From Adineta vaga (Eukaryota > Rotifera), in the NCBI GenBank assembly GCA_021613535.1, contig CP075496.1, positions 3,224,001-3,288,000 of the forward strand: 64,000 bases of DNA, written 5' to 3'. Below, piece by piece: positions 21,953 to 33,849 of the stretch. The notes below the pieces were generated by a model. The model did not search any database. It had not been told where the DNA came from and worked only from the letters and a program-made list of their open reading frames with translations. Position numbers and translations under genes: made by a program. How positions within the stretch are numbered: the stretch's first letter is position 1; each line of letters starts with the position of its first letter.

Positions 21953-23261
21953 ATGAATTCGTGTTCGATTTTATTTTCATCATCATATTCTCTTTTTCAA
22001 ACATATCCATTTTTAAAATGTCGTTCTCAACATGAATTGCAATCACATAATTCGATGTCACCTATTTCATATGCTGAAGGTCTGAACTTTCGCCAATCAT
22101 TAGTTTATAAATAACAATAAGATATTCAAACAGGAACATCATGTAAATCTGAAGATAATTATCCATGTTATATCGATTATATGCTTTCATTGTATTATCG
22201 TGGTTATGGACAAGTACGAGAATTATATCTTGAAGATAATCATATGGGAGATCCATCTTTAGTACTTCAAGCTCCAAATATCACTATATCTCAAGCAGAT
22301 CTAATGGAAAATCTGGCAAAAGCTCTCAAATTATTTGCGAATGAAGGTATTCGAAAACGTTTTATGGTTATTAATTTTTCACATGGTGTTTATATTATCG
22401 GTGGATATCAATATATATCAAATAAATATCAACGACGAATAGCAAAATCTGATTATTTTTATAATAATCAACTAGATAAATTGATTCCTATATCACCATT
22501 ACCTGACGGACGTGTTAGTTTTGCAGTATGTACAGATGGACGATACATCATTTGTGCCGGAGGTTAGTGACTTATCAGAAATAATATGTACACGTGGATG
22601 TTATTTAGGTCATACCTATATGAATGTTGCATTGAATTCTGTTTATATGTTTGATATAGAGGAAAACATCTGGATACGTCTACCAGATATACCAGCACCA
22701 ACAAGTGGTGCTGGAATTGCTTTTCACAGAAATAGAATTCATTTACTCGGTGGTTTTGATATTATTCTGAATCGTTCGATTGTACACGGAGAAGTGTGCT
22801 TGAATTTAGCGTTTCGAATCTATTGATGAATTATTTTTCTTTAGTATATCGTATTAGATTTAGAAGAGAAAGATAAAGGTTGGATTCGTCGAACAGAAAT
22901 TGTTCCAGGTCGAGCACGACCATTACTTTTAGTCGTATCGGACCCTTTGGATGCAAATCAAACAGCAATCTATAGTGCTGGTAGAATTTATTCTAAGGGA
23001 TTCTATTTAAAACTGATACATTTTTCAGGTGGTTATGATATTGATAATCTTCATAAACCACATCCTACTCCTCGATTGGAATATTATAATGAACGATTTG
23101 AACGATGGGAATTTATGGATACTATTGAAAACTTAAAATTAGAACATGGTCTAACATATTCAAATAATAAATTAAATGTTATTGCTAATAATCAACGTTT
23201 ACAACAGTATGATTTTCGTACGAAAAAATGGACAAAAAGTATGGTAAACAATCAACCATAA
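21953..23261 (+). CDS. Kelch-repeat protein
   Basis: Five exons: 21953-22079, 22134-22562, 22609-22793, 22845-22980, 23029-23261; 369 residues. Kelch blades are visible: GVYIIGGYQYISN, YIICAGG with VYMFDIEENIWIRLPDIPAP, IHLLGGFDI, a VLDLEEKDKGWIRRTEI strand, AIYSAGG followed by LEYYNERFERWEFMDTI, and a last partial blade with YDFRTKKWTKSM. Several introns fall at the GG of a blade, a natural module boundary. There is no BTB or BACK domain. The N terminus is short, with a hydrophobic/aromatic stretch (SILFSSSYSLFQTYPFL), then CKSEDNYPC. Likely a small beta-propeller interaction protein; partner unknown. AATAAA lies at 23279. Confidence 0.85.
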
Positions 23262-24293
23262 CCAGACGAAACTACTTGAATAAAGAATCACAAGTGTCTC
23301 TATCATCCTTTATATTAACAAATCAAACAATTGCTAACAACAAATAGAATGATGATCACATACATTTTCTTGAATCATTCATTTGTTGATTATCATAAAG
23401 TGCAAATGAGCATAGTTTTTCTTTGAAAATAGCTAAATTTCTCTTCAAGAAATTGTAAGAATGGCAAGTGCTTCTCTCGTTCCGTTTGTTCTTAATAGCT
23501 TTATCTAGATATGTAATTGATGCTGCTGCAAAAGCAAAACTTGACGATTATAAATCGTGTTCTTCTCTTTTTATTTTATTCGACCGTAAATGAATCATAG
23601 ATATACATCCGCAATTAACTTTTTTTTTGGTATGTATTGTTTCAAGTAGTTGAAGAGAGGAAAAAAAAGTGGCCATTGGCCGATGACAATAAGTGTAAAT
23701 GAGTTTTTTGCATGCAATGTCTGTATAGATAGTGAAAAGAGTGATAGACATCAAATCGACGATAGGTTTTTTCCCTATTATGCCGACACTATTCGCATGA
23801 TAGAACGAAGACGAACTAGAAGAGATAAAGAGAAACAGAGTTCCGGCGCCTTGAATCATTGTAAGGCGGAGTAGTGAATGATGGAACAGAGAGAGACAGA
23901 GAGAGCGAAGGAAGAGAAAAGCAAACTTGATGTTACTATTGTTGAATGAGAAGTCGTAGAAATTGTTGCACTACTTGCCGGAAGTTCCTTCACTCTTCTC
24001 TACATTACGCGATTTGAGAAAACGACTCTCGTCTCCTCTTACTGTCATTTTGAGATGAATAATGCATCACTTTTCATTAATGAACAAAGAATAATAGGTA
24101 AATGAGAATCATTTATATAAATTAAATTGTATAACTAGAAAAGATACGTCAGTCATTTTCTTCGAAGAAAAAGTTGAAAAACAAGTTAGATAAAATGAAG
24201 ATATTCTTCTCATTTCTTAATAGTAATGTTTTAAAATAAAATTTTCGCATTTCTTACACCATCCTTGAAAGAGATCCGTACACTCAGTAAATT
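23262..24293. other. Intergenic region
   Basis: Contains the kelch poly(A) signal (23279) and a GA-rich run near 23881-23920. The frames on both strands at 23548-23874 overlap each other and look non-coding. Confidence 0.5.
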
Positions 24294-24476
24294 TCACATG
24301 ACCTTCATTGGCATACCACATACTGCTGAAGTCATATCATTCTTACTTTTACACATGTTTCGAAACATAGATAATTCTTCTCGATACTGTTTATAACTTT
24401 TATCAAGCTCTTTTCGTTGTTGGTCACTAAATTTAGTCTTCTTTTTTAGATATACATAGATGAGGCAATTTAACAA
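24294..24476 (-). CDS. Possible small ORF or terminal exon, unrecognised
   Basis: An open minus-strand frame reads a hydrophobic start (LLNCLIYVYLKKK), a charged helix (SDQQRKELDKSYKQYREEL), then FRNMCKSKNDMTSAVCGMPMKVM and a stop. Composition is protein-like, but there is no ATG at the beginning, and an in-frame stop lies just upstream. An AG after TTCTTAAT at the 5' edge could be a splice acceptor, so it might be a last exon whose 5' part overlaps the divergent Ig gene. It could equally be a remnant. Confidence 0.3.
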   Translation of the reverse strand: MLNCLIYVYLKKKTKFSDQQRKELDKSYKQYREELSMFRNMCKSKNDMTSAVCGMPMKVM

Positions 24477-24529
24477 GTCTGATTAAGAATAAGGTGTCTT
24501 ATTATTTAATAAAACATGAATCAACGAAA

Positions 24530-25580
24530 ATGTTATTGCTGAAAGGTATGTAAACTATTTAAATTAAATGATATTAAACATCTATCATTTTAGTTCTATG
24601 GATTTTTATTTCAACGGTTAACATCTCATGTTCAATGTATTATTTAAATAATTTCCATACCGACTATCCAGATGCTCATATAATTATTGCTAATTGTGGT
24701 GATACAATATCACTTTCTTGTCCGACAGAATTAGATAATGATCTTATTCGATCATCATCTCTTGTAAGATATATTTGTATATTTTTAGTATTATTTCATA
24801 TCGTTTTATTTTGTTGTCTTGTAGATTCCAGTAATGTGGTTTCGTTTGTATGAAAATGCTTATCCTCAAGCATTAATACTTGGTGATCGTCAATTAATTG
24901 ATGATCAACGTTTTATGTTACGTACACAAAATCATGATCGTCATCTTGAAATAGTCGGTGCAAGAAAAGATGATCAAGGTTATTATATCTGTAAGACAGG
25001 AAATATAGTTCGATCAAGTTATAATTTAACTATTGCAAGTAAGAATTTTCATTCGAATAAAAACAGAATCATTTGTCTGTTTTGTTGTTAGCTAATACAT
25101 GTATTGATATTATTCCCGATCATTTACATGTAAATATCAATGAGCCAATTCGTCTTGTCTGTCGTATACGTTCGACAGATGCATTTAATGAATTGAATAT
25201 ACGTGTACAATGGACACGAAATGATTATCCATTAATTAATATAGCTGAAAGTCTTTCGAATTATTCTTCAACTGATGGAACTCTTTACGAGACATTAACC
25301 ATACGAAAAGCACGAAAAGTTGATACGGGCATCTATACATGTCGATACGGTCAACTTTTAACTGCAACAGCACATGTTATTGTCAATCAATGTATGTTCA
25401 CGTTTCTTTTTCTTTTTTCTTGTTATTTTATTGATTATTTTAGATCCTGGTGGTAGTAAATCACGTCGTTTAATATCTCAAATAAATGGGAACAAATCTT
25501 CTTTGAAAGCATCTTTACGAACAGTAGTAGTCAGTCTTTTTTATATTGTATATCAACTTGTTTTCGTCTTCTCATCGTAA
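24530..25580 (+). CDS. Two-Ig-domain cell-surface protein, probably GPI-anchored
   Basis: Five exons: 24530-24545, 24594-24763, 24825-25038, 25092-25391, 25444-25580; 278 residues. A 16-nt first coding exon joins to a signal peptide (MLLLKVLWIFISTVNISCS). The first Ig domain has DTISLSC, VMWF and DDQGYYICKTG; the second has PIRLVCRI, VQWTRND, ETLTIRKARKVDTGIYTCRYG, each with the Cys pair, core Trp and D.G.Y.C motif. The last exon is basic, then hydrophobic to the end (TVVVSLFYIVYQLVFVFSS), as expected of a GPI-attachment signal rather than a transmembrane segment with a cytoplasmic tail. Resembles lachesin/IgLON-like adhesion proteins; no closer assignment is possible. Confidence 0.85.
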
Positions 25581-25648
25581 ATATATTCATAGATACAACC
25601 AGAATTTTATTCATTAATGTTTATCTTATTAAACAAAACAAAAATATG

Positions 25649-25896
25649 TTACTCAACTACACTTGTTTTTCCCTCAGGCGTTGTCACAGAAATTGATGGT
25701 AAAACAATAACTAAAAATTTCAAAAAGAAAATGATTAAATTCAAAAATAAAACATACGACTATTAGGTTTCATAGGTTTATCTTGAGCACGTTGTGAAGA
25801 TGCAAAGAATTTCAGAACTTGATCTACTATCATTGTAAATTGAAATCGTTTTGTTGGTGATGTCGTTGTTTTCATATTTGAGTCTGACAATGACAT
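25649..25896 (-). CDS. Small orphan protein (66 residues)
   Basis: Two exons, 25758-25896 and 25649-25710, joined by a 47-bp intron with a GTATGT donor and TTTTTAG acceptor; the frame closes exactly. The start is MSLSDSNMKTTT; the frame is also open upstream, with a hydrophobic stretch (SLIFVSLSIYIIVSW) that could be a membrane segment of a longer form. The mature sequence has a basic/helical block (TKRFQFTMIVDQVLKFFAS) and ends in GKTSVVE. The last two residues before the stop do not form a CaaX box. I do not recognise it. It is convergent with, and close to, the Ig gene. Confidence 0.5.
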
Positions 25897-27263
25897 GATT
25901 TCTGTCCAAGATACAATTATATATATAGAGAGAGAAACAAATATTAACGAACGTTCTTTTCTCTTACAATCAAAATTTACCTTGTGCCAACGATTAAACA
26001 TGAATACTTATATATTTATGACGTATATCTCTCAATGAAAAGTAAAAGAATGAAGAGAAGAAAAAAAAACCTTTCGCTTACAGTCACTATGTTTTTTTAC
26101 TATATTAACGAAGGGTTGGGTTTGTTTTTGATAGAAACTATCGATTCATATCTATTATTATTATTATTGATAAATACACGAGGTTGATTTTATGAGTAAC
26201 TAGAAAATATTCGACGGACATACAGAAGAGAAGAAAAAAAGATATATATCAAGACGTGATACAATAAAAATGTCGTTTTCTTTCATATGTAGACAGTCGA
26301 GTTAGTGTCAATCAAAATAAGTATAGCGAAAGTTATTATTTTATTTTAAATAGAATATATTGCGTGTAATAGTGACTAGTATGATGTGATGAATAAGAGA
26401 GATAAATCTAAAAATTCATCTGATAATAGACAGAAATATTCTCAAGTTTTTAATGATAGAGTATCTTGTCATGGAATCAATATTAAGTAACATCTTTTAA
26501 ACTTCATCTTTCTATGGAATTATTGTATTTGATTTCTTGAAAGATCACTCGTACACAACAATGAAATCATTTACTCTTTGCCATCAGAACTTGTTTTTGA
26601 GCTATTAACTCAAAGAATATTTCTAGATGAATGACTTAATAGAAATGAATGAATAAATGTCATTATATAAGGGCTGATAAAATGATGTTGTTTTTTACTA
26701 TGCCATTGAAAAAAGCATTTCCGAGTAATATAATTTATTATCACTTAAAGGCAATACAGAAACTGAAATTACTTCTAATTCTGTTAGAAATATTTATCAA
26801 TGTTGAAAAATAGAATGATACAAATGCGAATTGAACTATTCTCAATCAAATCAAGTATATTCTCAGACGATCTACTAACAATGTATGATGTTGAAGTGTG
26901 ACAATAGAGTTTCAGCTGTGCACTTATCTGTTATCTTAATTATTAACTTTTCATTTGTTAATAATTCTATTCTATGTTTTCTTTTGAATAATTTCCATAA
27001 TTAACAAAATTGTATTTATTTGTTTGCAATAGATCAGAATCAATAGTTCATGCCATATGATCTCTAATCGATAAAGAGAGTTAATATGTTCAATATGTCA
27101 TCTAATTTCATTTGTCTGACTCTTTCTCCGCACGAGAATATGGAAATGTCATGTAATATGATCTAGTTTTCTTGTGTAGCATTCAACATTCAAAAATCAA
27201 CTACATCTGTGAGTTTTATTTTTTGAAATCATTCATCTGAACAAAAAAAAACACAATGATTCG
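25897..27263. other. Intergenic region
   Basis: About 1.3 kb of AT-rich sequence with many stops in all frames. No repeat, RNA gene or motif recognised. Confidence 0.55.
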
Positions 27264-28569
27264 TTATTGTGATGTTGGATGTTTTGGTTTTTGAGCATCA
27301 TCTGATATAGCTTTTCTTCCTGATGATTTTTGTCGCATTCGTGTAATCTTCACATTTTCTTTACTATCAATACGATATTGTGTTAAATCTTCTTTGTGTT
27401 TTTCGATATCTTCATAAATTTCTGCTCGATCATCATCATGAATTTCTGTTCGATATTGTCTCATGATATCCCATTGACGCCATGGTTCACTATAACGTTG
27501 TGCTGCTTTACGTACACTTCTGGGTAATGATGGTAAAAGAACACCTTTCAAATCATGACGTTCCCATTTATATTGCCAATGAGTACTTGTAATTGGTACC
27601 TAAAAATGATTTGTAATGAATTAATTGATAAAAAAAAAGTCGTACTTGAATGGTGTTCAATGGTACACCCGAACCTGGTGGTAATTTTACAGGTTCCATA
27701 TCAAATGGAAATGTACAATATTCTGGTGGTGCATCACGTAAATAAGCAAGATTTTCATCTAAACGTCGTTCAAGTTTAAGAACTTCAATTTTCGTTATTG
27801 TTGGATTATATAATTCATAGACAATTTCAACACCTAGATAAATAGTTTGTCTTTCAAAAATCAAATTCTCAGTTAACTTTTATTTATTCTTACCAAGTCC
27901 ATCAACAATATTTCTCAAAGTAAATTGATGTTTAAGGCCATGTCTTTCACGTTGAATGCATATACCAACAAATCTATTACGTCGATTTGGTGAATATGGA
28001 TCAGCCGATGTTACAGCAAGTACACTTCCTATTGATATTGAAATTGAAATTGTTCTATTATTTAAACGATTTTTCTTTGTCGAATGATAAATACATACCG
28101 ACATAAAATTCTGGAATATCGATTTGTTGTCGTCGACGAAACATATCTTTACGTTCGAGTTTTTCTAATATACGATCGCGTAGAAAAGGAATTGGATTAG
28201 GTAGAAAATCAGGATAAACATATCTATGAAAACCAATCGATCATTCTTTTTGAATACAAATTTCTTCTCATCTACTTACTTGAAATCATGTGGTGTAGTT
28301 TTTAGATTTAAATTTTTATCATCTTTCGGTGGAAAAACACCTACACCTGCACCAGCTTTTGCTTTCCCTAATGGTGATTGTCTCTGACTTTCGACGAGAT
28401 GATCAGCAATATGTCCACGTTGTTTATAACGAACAGATAATATTAAGACTAAAACAAAATAAGAATCTATTCACTGAAAAAGAAGAAGTTTGTCTTGTTC
28501 CTAACCTGATCTTAATACATGCTGATTATTGAATAGAAATCGATTTGAATTAGAAAATATTAAAGCCAT
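27264..28569 (-). CDS. MRPL19: Mitochondrial large-subunit ribosomal protein bL19m
   Basis: Six exons: 28506-28569, 28280-28448, 28099-28223, 27894-28028, 27646-27833, 27264-27599; 338 residues. Matches animal MRPL19: [81 protein letters not shown], then a [20 protein letters not shown] extension typical of the mitochondrial form. The first exon ([21 protein letters not shown]) is a plausible presequence. It sits on the intersubunit side of the 39S mitoribosome. The start lies only 51 bp after the IARS2 stop on the same strand. A T-run followed by CAG (AG at 28589-28590) lies in that gap, so expression may depend on polycistronic transcription and trans-splicing. A four-codon upstream ORF begins right after the acceptor. 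Confidence 0.93.
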
Positions 28570-28620
28570 TTTATAATCAAATATTCATCTGAAAAAAAAC
28601 GATAACAAAACAAAATCAAT
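28570..28620 (-). promoter_or_regulatory. 51-bp intercistronic gap with 3' splice site, IARS2 to MRPL19
   Basis: Read on the minus strand: IARS2 stop, about 30 nt of T-rich sequence, a run of T ending CAG (AG at 28589-28590), then 19 nt to the MRPL19 ATG. No AATAAA is visible. This is the arrangement expected of an outron acceptor in an SL-processed operon, and leaves almost no room for an independent promoter. Confidence 0.6.
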
Positions 28621-31600
28621 CTAAGAATTTTGTAAATGAAAAGAACATCGAGAACATAATTTATCTTCGATTTCAGATATCTGTAAACGACAACGAGGAC
28701 AACTATGTAATGAAGAATGTTGAATTTGCATTACATAATTAAATTTATCATCTAGAATTCATCAATCATTCGTTTCTTTTCCAAGATAATTCAACTTACC
28801 TAACAATGGTAAATCAACACTAGAAATATTTTCTTCTATTAGATTAGTTTCTAAATCAGTTAATGCACGTTGTTCTACACGAGAACATTGTAAAAGTTCG
28901 TCTAATGGTTGCCAAAAATTCAACGGAATCGTCTAAAAATGTATTCCCTTCTGTTTTAACTAGTCGTTTTGAAAGCATAGATTAACTTACTGATGAATGT
29001 TTTCCTAGAACATCAATAACTTGTTTTAACTAGAAAAAATGAAGTTACATGAAATCGAACTATTGTTTTAATAGAAATTCAACCTGAAGTTTTGCTTTGT
29101 CACTTAAATAAAGAATAATATCACATAAAATTCCTCGTCGATTCTGTAACATTCCATGAAAAGTATTACGTATATGAAATACAATTGCCATTGTTGATAC
29201 TAATTCAGGTGAAATTTCTGTATATTGTTTTTCCAGAAAAGTGAATGAATTCTCAAAAACATCCGTGATCTTATTCTCTTTCTTATCTAGAAGAAAAAGC
29301 GATTCACTTGTTAAACTAGTTGTTTAACTTACCTATCATACTCAATTCATTATGTAATTCTTGTGCGAGATATGGCATTACTGGTGCTAATCGTTCGTTA
29401 AGACATTTTAATAATAGATGAAAAACTGTTTGTGTGGATCGACGAAGATATGAATCTGATGGATTGCAATAGAGTCTAGTAAATAAAATGGAGTCATTTT
29501 GGAATCTATTTAAACTCAATTAGCATACCGATCTTTGGTCACTGAACAATAAAAACTTGAGATTTCTCCTTGAATAAAATTTTCGACCATAATTAAACCA
29601 TGATACATTTTATATTGATCAAAATCATCATGATACTAAAATATATCAACATTCAATGCAAAGAAGAAATTTTCATCAACTAACAGTTGCTAAAATTTGT
29701 TGCAATCGATAAACCATATATCGATCAACTGCTGATAGATTTTCCACGGCTATAGAATGTTTATTCGGTTGATAATCATATAGATTTCCTAATAAAAATT
29801 TCAATACATTTCTTATCTAAAAATAAATTTTTCATAAAAAAAACAACCAAATCCAAATAATTTCTATTCAACTTACATCATATACTCGTTTATAAGCATT
29901 AGTTAAATCTTCAACACTTGCTTTACATTGCTTTTTATAACTTTCTCTTGTCACCCATTCTCGACAAACATCGAAACCATTTTCAAGAAATTTCTCTTTT
30001 CCACCTCCATAGATCATGTGCGATGGTTCAATCACATTTCCAATTGATTTCGACATTTTTTGATTGTTTTTATCAACAACAAAACCATGTACAAATATAT
30101 TCGAAAATGGTGCACGTGATTGAATGCCTGTTGATAATAATAATGAAGATAAAAACCAACCATTGAACTGATCATGACCTTCACAATATAAATCTGCTTG
30201 ATAATTGACATCTTTTTTTTTCAATAACAAACAAAATCAAATCAACATATTATTTTCATTCAATTCAATTGATTACCTTTAAGAATCGAATAAAATGATG
30301 AACCACTATCAAACCAAACATCAAATATATCACTTCCACGCACAAGATTTTCTGCTTGATTATGCATTGATTCAGGTAATAATTCTTTAATATCATTTGC
30401 AGACCACCAAAAATCAATTGAACCTTTTTCTTGGACACATTGAATTAAATGTTCAATAATTTCTTTATTAATAACAAGTTCATTCTTTTCATCTTTTGTA
30501 TAGAAAACAGGAATAGGTACACCCCAACATCGTTGCCGTGATATACACCAATATGGACGTTTAGAAGTCATTGATAGAAAACTTTTTCCTGCGCCTTCAG
30601 GATAAATTTTAACTTCTTCCGAAATAGATTGACATGCCTTATCACGTAATTGAGTTGTATTAAGAAACCATTGTTGACTACCTAAGATTACAACAGGTTT
30701 CTTTGCTCGCCAATCATATGGATATGAATGAGTCAATTCATAATGATGTAATACATTAGAATTTAAATATTTTAAGATTGCTTGAATACCATCATTTGGA
30801 TTTAAGGCATTACGATTATGAAGAGATTCTATAGTTGGACAATGTAAATGACCAGCTAGATTAACAGCATTAACACATTGAAGATTATATTTTATTGATA
30901 GAAGAAAATCATCAGAACCATGTGCTGGTGCAATATGAACAAGACCAGTACCTAATTCATTCGTTACATGATCACTAGAAACAATCGGATAAGTTGCTGT
31001 TTGATCTTGATAAATTGGATGATAATATTTCAAATTAGATAACTGAGAACCTAAAGAAAAAGAAAAGATTTCTACTGTTAAAATAAATCTTATTTTGCTT
31101 ACCAAGACAATTTCCAATAATCTCAAATTGTTCACCAGAAAATGGTGGATATTGTTTAATGTTATTGAATAAAGATTCTGCAATGATATATGTATCATTT
31201 GTCGAAGGAGATTTTAAGAAGAGATATTTGAAATTTTCATTGACAGCTACAGCTTGATTGCCAACTAATGACCATGGTGTTGTTGTCCAAATTAAAGCAT
31301 AAATATTGTCTAGATTACTTTCTAAAAGAAAATAATGAGAAATGAATTATAAGAAGATTTCTTACGTGGTAAGAGTTTTGCTAAGGAATCATCATTTTTT
31401 AAACGAAATCGAACGTAGATAGCAATACTAAAATAATAGTAATATTTCTTTATTTATCAACCATATGAGTTTTGGGTTTTCGTGATAATTACCTTTTATG
31501 TTTATCATTATATTCTAATTCAGATTCAGCTAAAGCAGATTGTACTGTTGGTGACCAATTCACTGGTTTATATTGTCGATAAAGTAGATTCTTAAAGAAA

Positions 31601-32440
31601 AATAGGATTTATATATACAAACAAAAGTCTTCTATATGTACATACTTTTTCATATAATTTCCAAAATAATCTTATTTGATCAATAATATATTCTTTATCC
31701 AATGTTCGATAACAATGATTCCAATCAGCTAAGATACCCCATGATTGAAACTCAGCTTTCTGTTTATCCGATGTTTCAGTAGCAAATTGACGAGCTATGG
31801 AAATCAAACGATACGAATGAAAGTTATTGCAAATGAAATAAAAATAAGTATTTACCAAGTTTACGAATAGTTATTGGATCTTGATCAGTTGGTTTAGTTT
31901 TATTTTTTTGTAAAGCTTTTAATTCAATGGGTAAACCATGACAATCCCAACCAGGACGAAAATCTATTCGATGTCCGGCTAATAATTTATATCGAACAAT
32001 AATATCTTTTTGAATCTGTAAAAGATGAAAATCAATAATCGAAAAGCAACCGATTGAAAACATCGCTAACTTTATTTAAGAAGTGTCCAGTATGAAGAGG
32101 ACCATTGGCATAGGGTGGACCATTATGTAAGACAAATAATGGTCGTTGTGTTTGTTTCGATTGCCAATCCCACAATTGACTAACAGGAAATCTCTAAAAA
32201 AATACATGAAGTTTTCCATTTCAAGAAAATTCCATTCATCTTTTTCTATTCTCCTAATGTGAAAACACATCAAATTGAACAAACCTGTTTAATATCATTT
32301 TCTAATTTCACTCGATTTTTCATTGTACTCGCAAATTTACTCTTCGGCATATTGAGTGTATCTTTGTATGATATGCTTTTATTTGAGACATATCGTAAAT
32401 TTCTTTCGCAAAAATTTCGACAACCAAATAAAAGTCTCAT
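28621..32440 (-). CDS. IARS2: Isoleucyl-tRNA synthetase, mitochondrial
   Basis: Sixteen exons in order: 32285-32440, 32071-32193, 31856-32015, 31646-31794, 31493-31590, 31366-31427, 31103-31321, 30277-31050, 29877-30211, 29685-29816, 29529-29635, 29333-29475, 29084-29286, 28991-29029, 28800-28932, 28621-28751; frame closes at 987 residues, close to human IARS2. It charges mitochondrial tRNA-Ile. A basic presequence ([20 protein letters not shown]) precedes the class I signature [12 protein letters not shown] (HIGH variant), [11 protein letters not shown], the CP1 editing domain with [21 protein letters not shown], and KMSKS ([13 protein letters not shown]). The C terminus keeps the CxxC...CxxC zinc finger (CPRCR, CSRC) of bacterial-type IleRS. 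The ATG directly follows an AG (32441-32442 on the plus strand). Confidence 0.95.
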
Positions 32441-32739
32441 CTAGTATACACAGAGAACAATATATAGATATATAAAGAAATATATAAGACTTAAATGAGA
32501 CAATAAATAAAATGAACACACACGGACAAAGACAATGTTTAAAAAAATGAGGCAATTGTATCCATCGCTATCGAAGGATATCCAATCTCAAATGTTTGTT
32601 TTGTTTTTTCTTTTTTTTTTCTACTAAAATAAATGAAACGAATGACTAGTTGACAATGTTATATTAAGAATGATGATTATCGAAAAGAAAAACAGAATAC
32701 AGTGTAAAAAAAAGCAAAGCGTATTGAGATAAGTTTATT

Positions 32740-33752
32740 TTATTTCGCTTTCGCATTTTTTGCTCGTTCAGCTTCATCAAGAGCAGCCATGTCAAGTGAA
32801 GCTGTATATAAATGAATCAAGCTGATAATTTGTTTTCCGACCATGATTGGTGTTACAGCATAGAGAATAACACGCCAAAGACCAATGGCATATTTACCAA
32901 TAGTAAGTACTAAAATCATGGAAATAATTGATAAAAAATCTAGCAGATAGAATGTTAGTGAAATTTACCGGCAGGACCTTCGCCGAAATGAATCATATAG
33001 ATCATTGAAAACCAAAGTTCATTTCCTGCACACATGGTAAAAAGCACTTTCTATAAATAGATTCATTGAATTTGATCTATTTCTTTGAAATGTTATTCTT
33101 ACGCGTGAGGTATAGTAAAGACGAAGTATTGGATTACCAGATAAATCAATTTTCTTATGACTTTCTGATCCTTTAACTGTCGCTCTAAAATCATAGCAAT
33201 TGAGATAAAAATCATTAGAAAATGAAAGAGAATTTACGCATGTAAATGAAGCCAATGACTGGCAACATCAATAGCAGCCCAAAGTTGAAAGAATAATGCC
33301 CATTTCGGATAGAACATGGCCAAAACAAAGCACAAACACATTGTTGAACATCGATCAATCAACATATCAAACATGGCACCGAATTTCGTGCCTAAAACGT
33401 ATTCCTCATACATTTTTCATCTCATTCATAATAGTAAGACTTACTTTGACCAAGTGCTCGTGCAGCATGTCCATCAAGTGCATCAAGTAATTCGCTTGTT
33501 AAATAACAGAATATTGTTATTTTCGGATGTGTTGGCATAAAATAAAATGATACAATTGAAAGAAAAACTCGTAGATAACCTAAGAAATACATAAGATATT
33601 GTATGATACTTGTAGGTAAAGGTTTTCATCTCACCAATTATATTCGGAATAAATAAAAAGATATTATTTGTTTTTAATAAAGCATCTAATGAATCAATTG
33701 TCTGTGTTTCTGATGAAACTTTTCTAACCGGTGAAGTAGTGGTACTTGCCAT
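32740..33752 (-). CDS. CDIPT: CDP-diacylglycerol-inositol 3-phosphatidyltransferase
   Basis: Six exons: 33635-33752, 33445-33579, 33238-33391, 33103-33184, 32969-33050, 32740-32909; 246 residues. The enzyme makes phosphatidylinositol from CDP-DAG and myo-inositol in the ER membrane. The CDP-alcohol phosphotransferase signature is complete: D-x2-DG-x2-AR-x8-G-x3-D-x3-D, read as LLDALDGHAARALG, QSTKFGAMFDMLID. Other matches to animal PIS are VKGSESHKKIDLSGNPILR, YYTSR and LFTMCAGNELW. Several hydrophobic segments fit a multi-pass protein, with an N-terminal extension of about 30 residues rich in Ser/Thr. It lies 97 bp after the METTL4 stop on the same strand, with AG acceptor-like sites 28 nt and 4 nt before its ATG. 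Confidence 0.95.
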
Positions 33753-33849
33753 TGTCTGTTTTATTACAAAAACAAAGATCTGAAAGACAAAAATAAATTT
33801 ATGAGACACTTATTTCTTCAAATAAATCGATCGATTGATGTTTCAAAAC
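33753..33849 (-). promoter_or_regulatory. 97-bp intercistronic gap with acceptor-like sites, METTL4 to CDIPT
   Basis: On the minus strand it contains TTTTGTCTTTCAG (AG at 33780-33781) and a second AG three bases before the CDIPT ATG. Too short for a typical independent promoter; consistent with trans-splicing of the downstream cistron. Confidence 0.5.
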
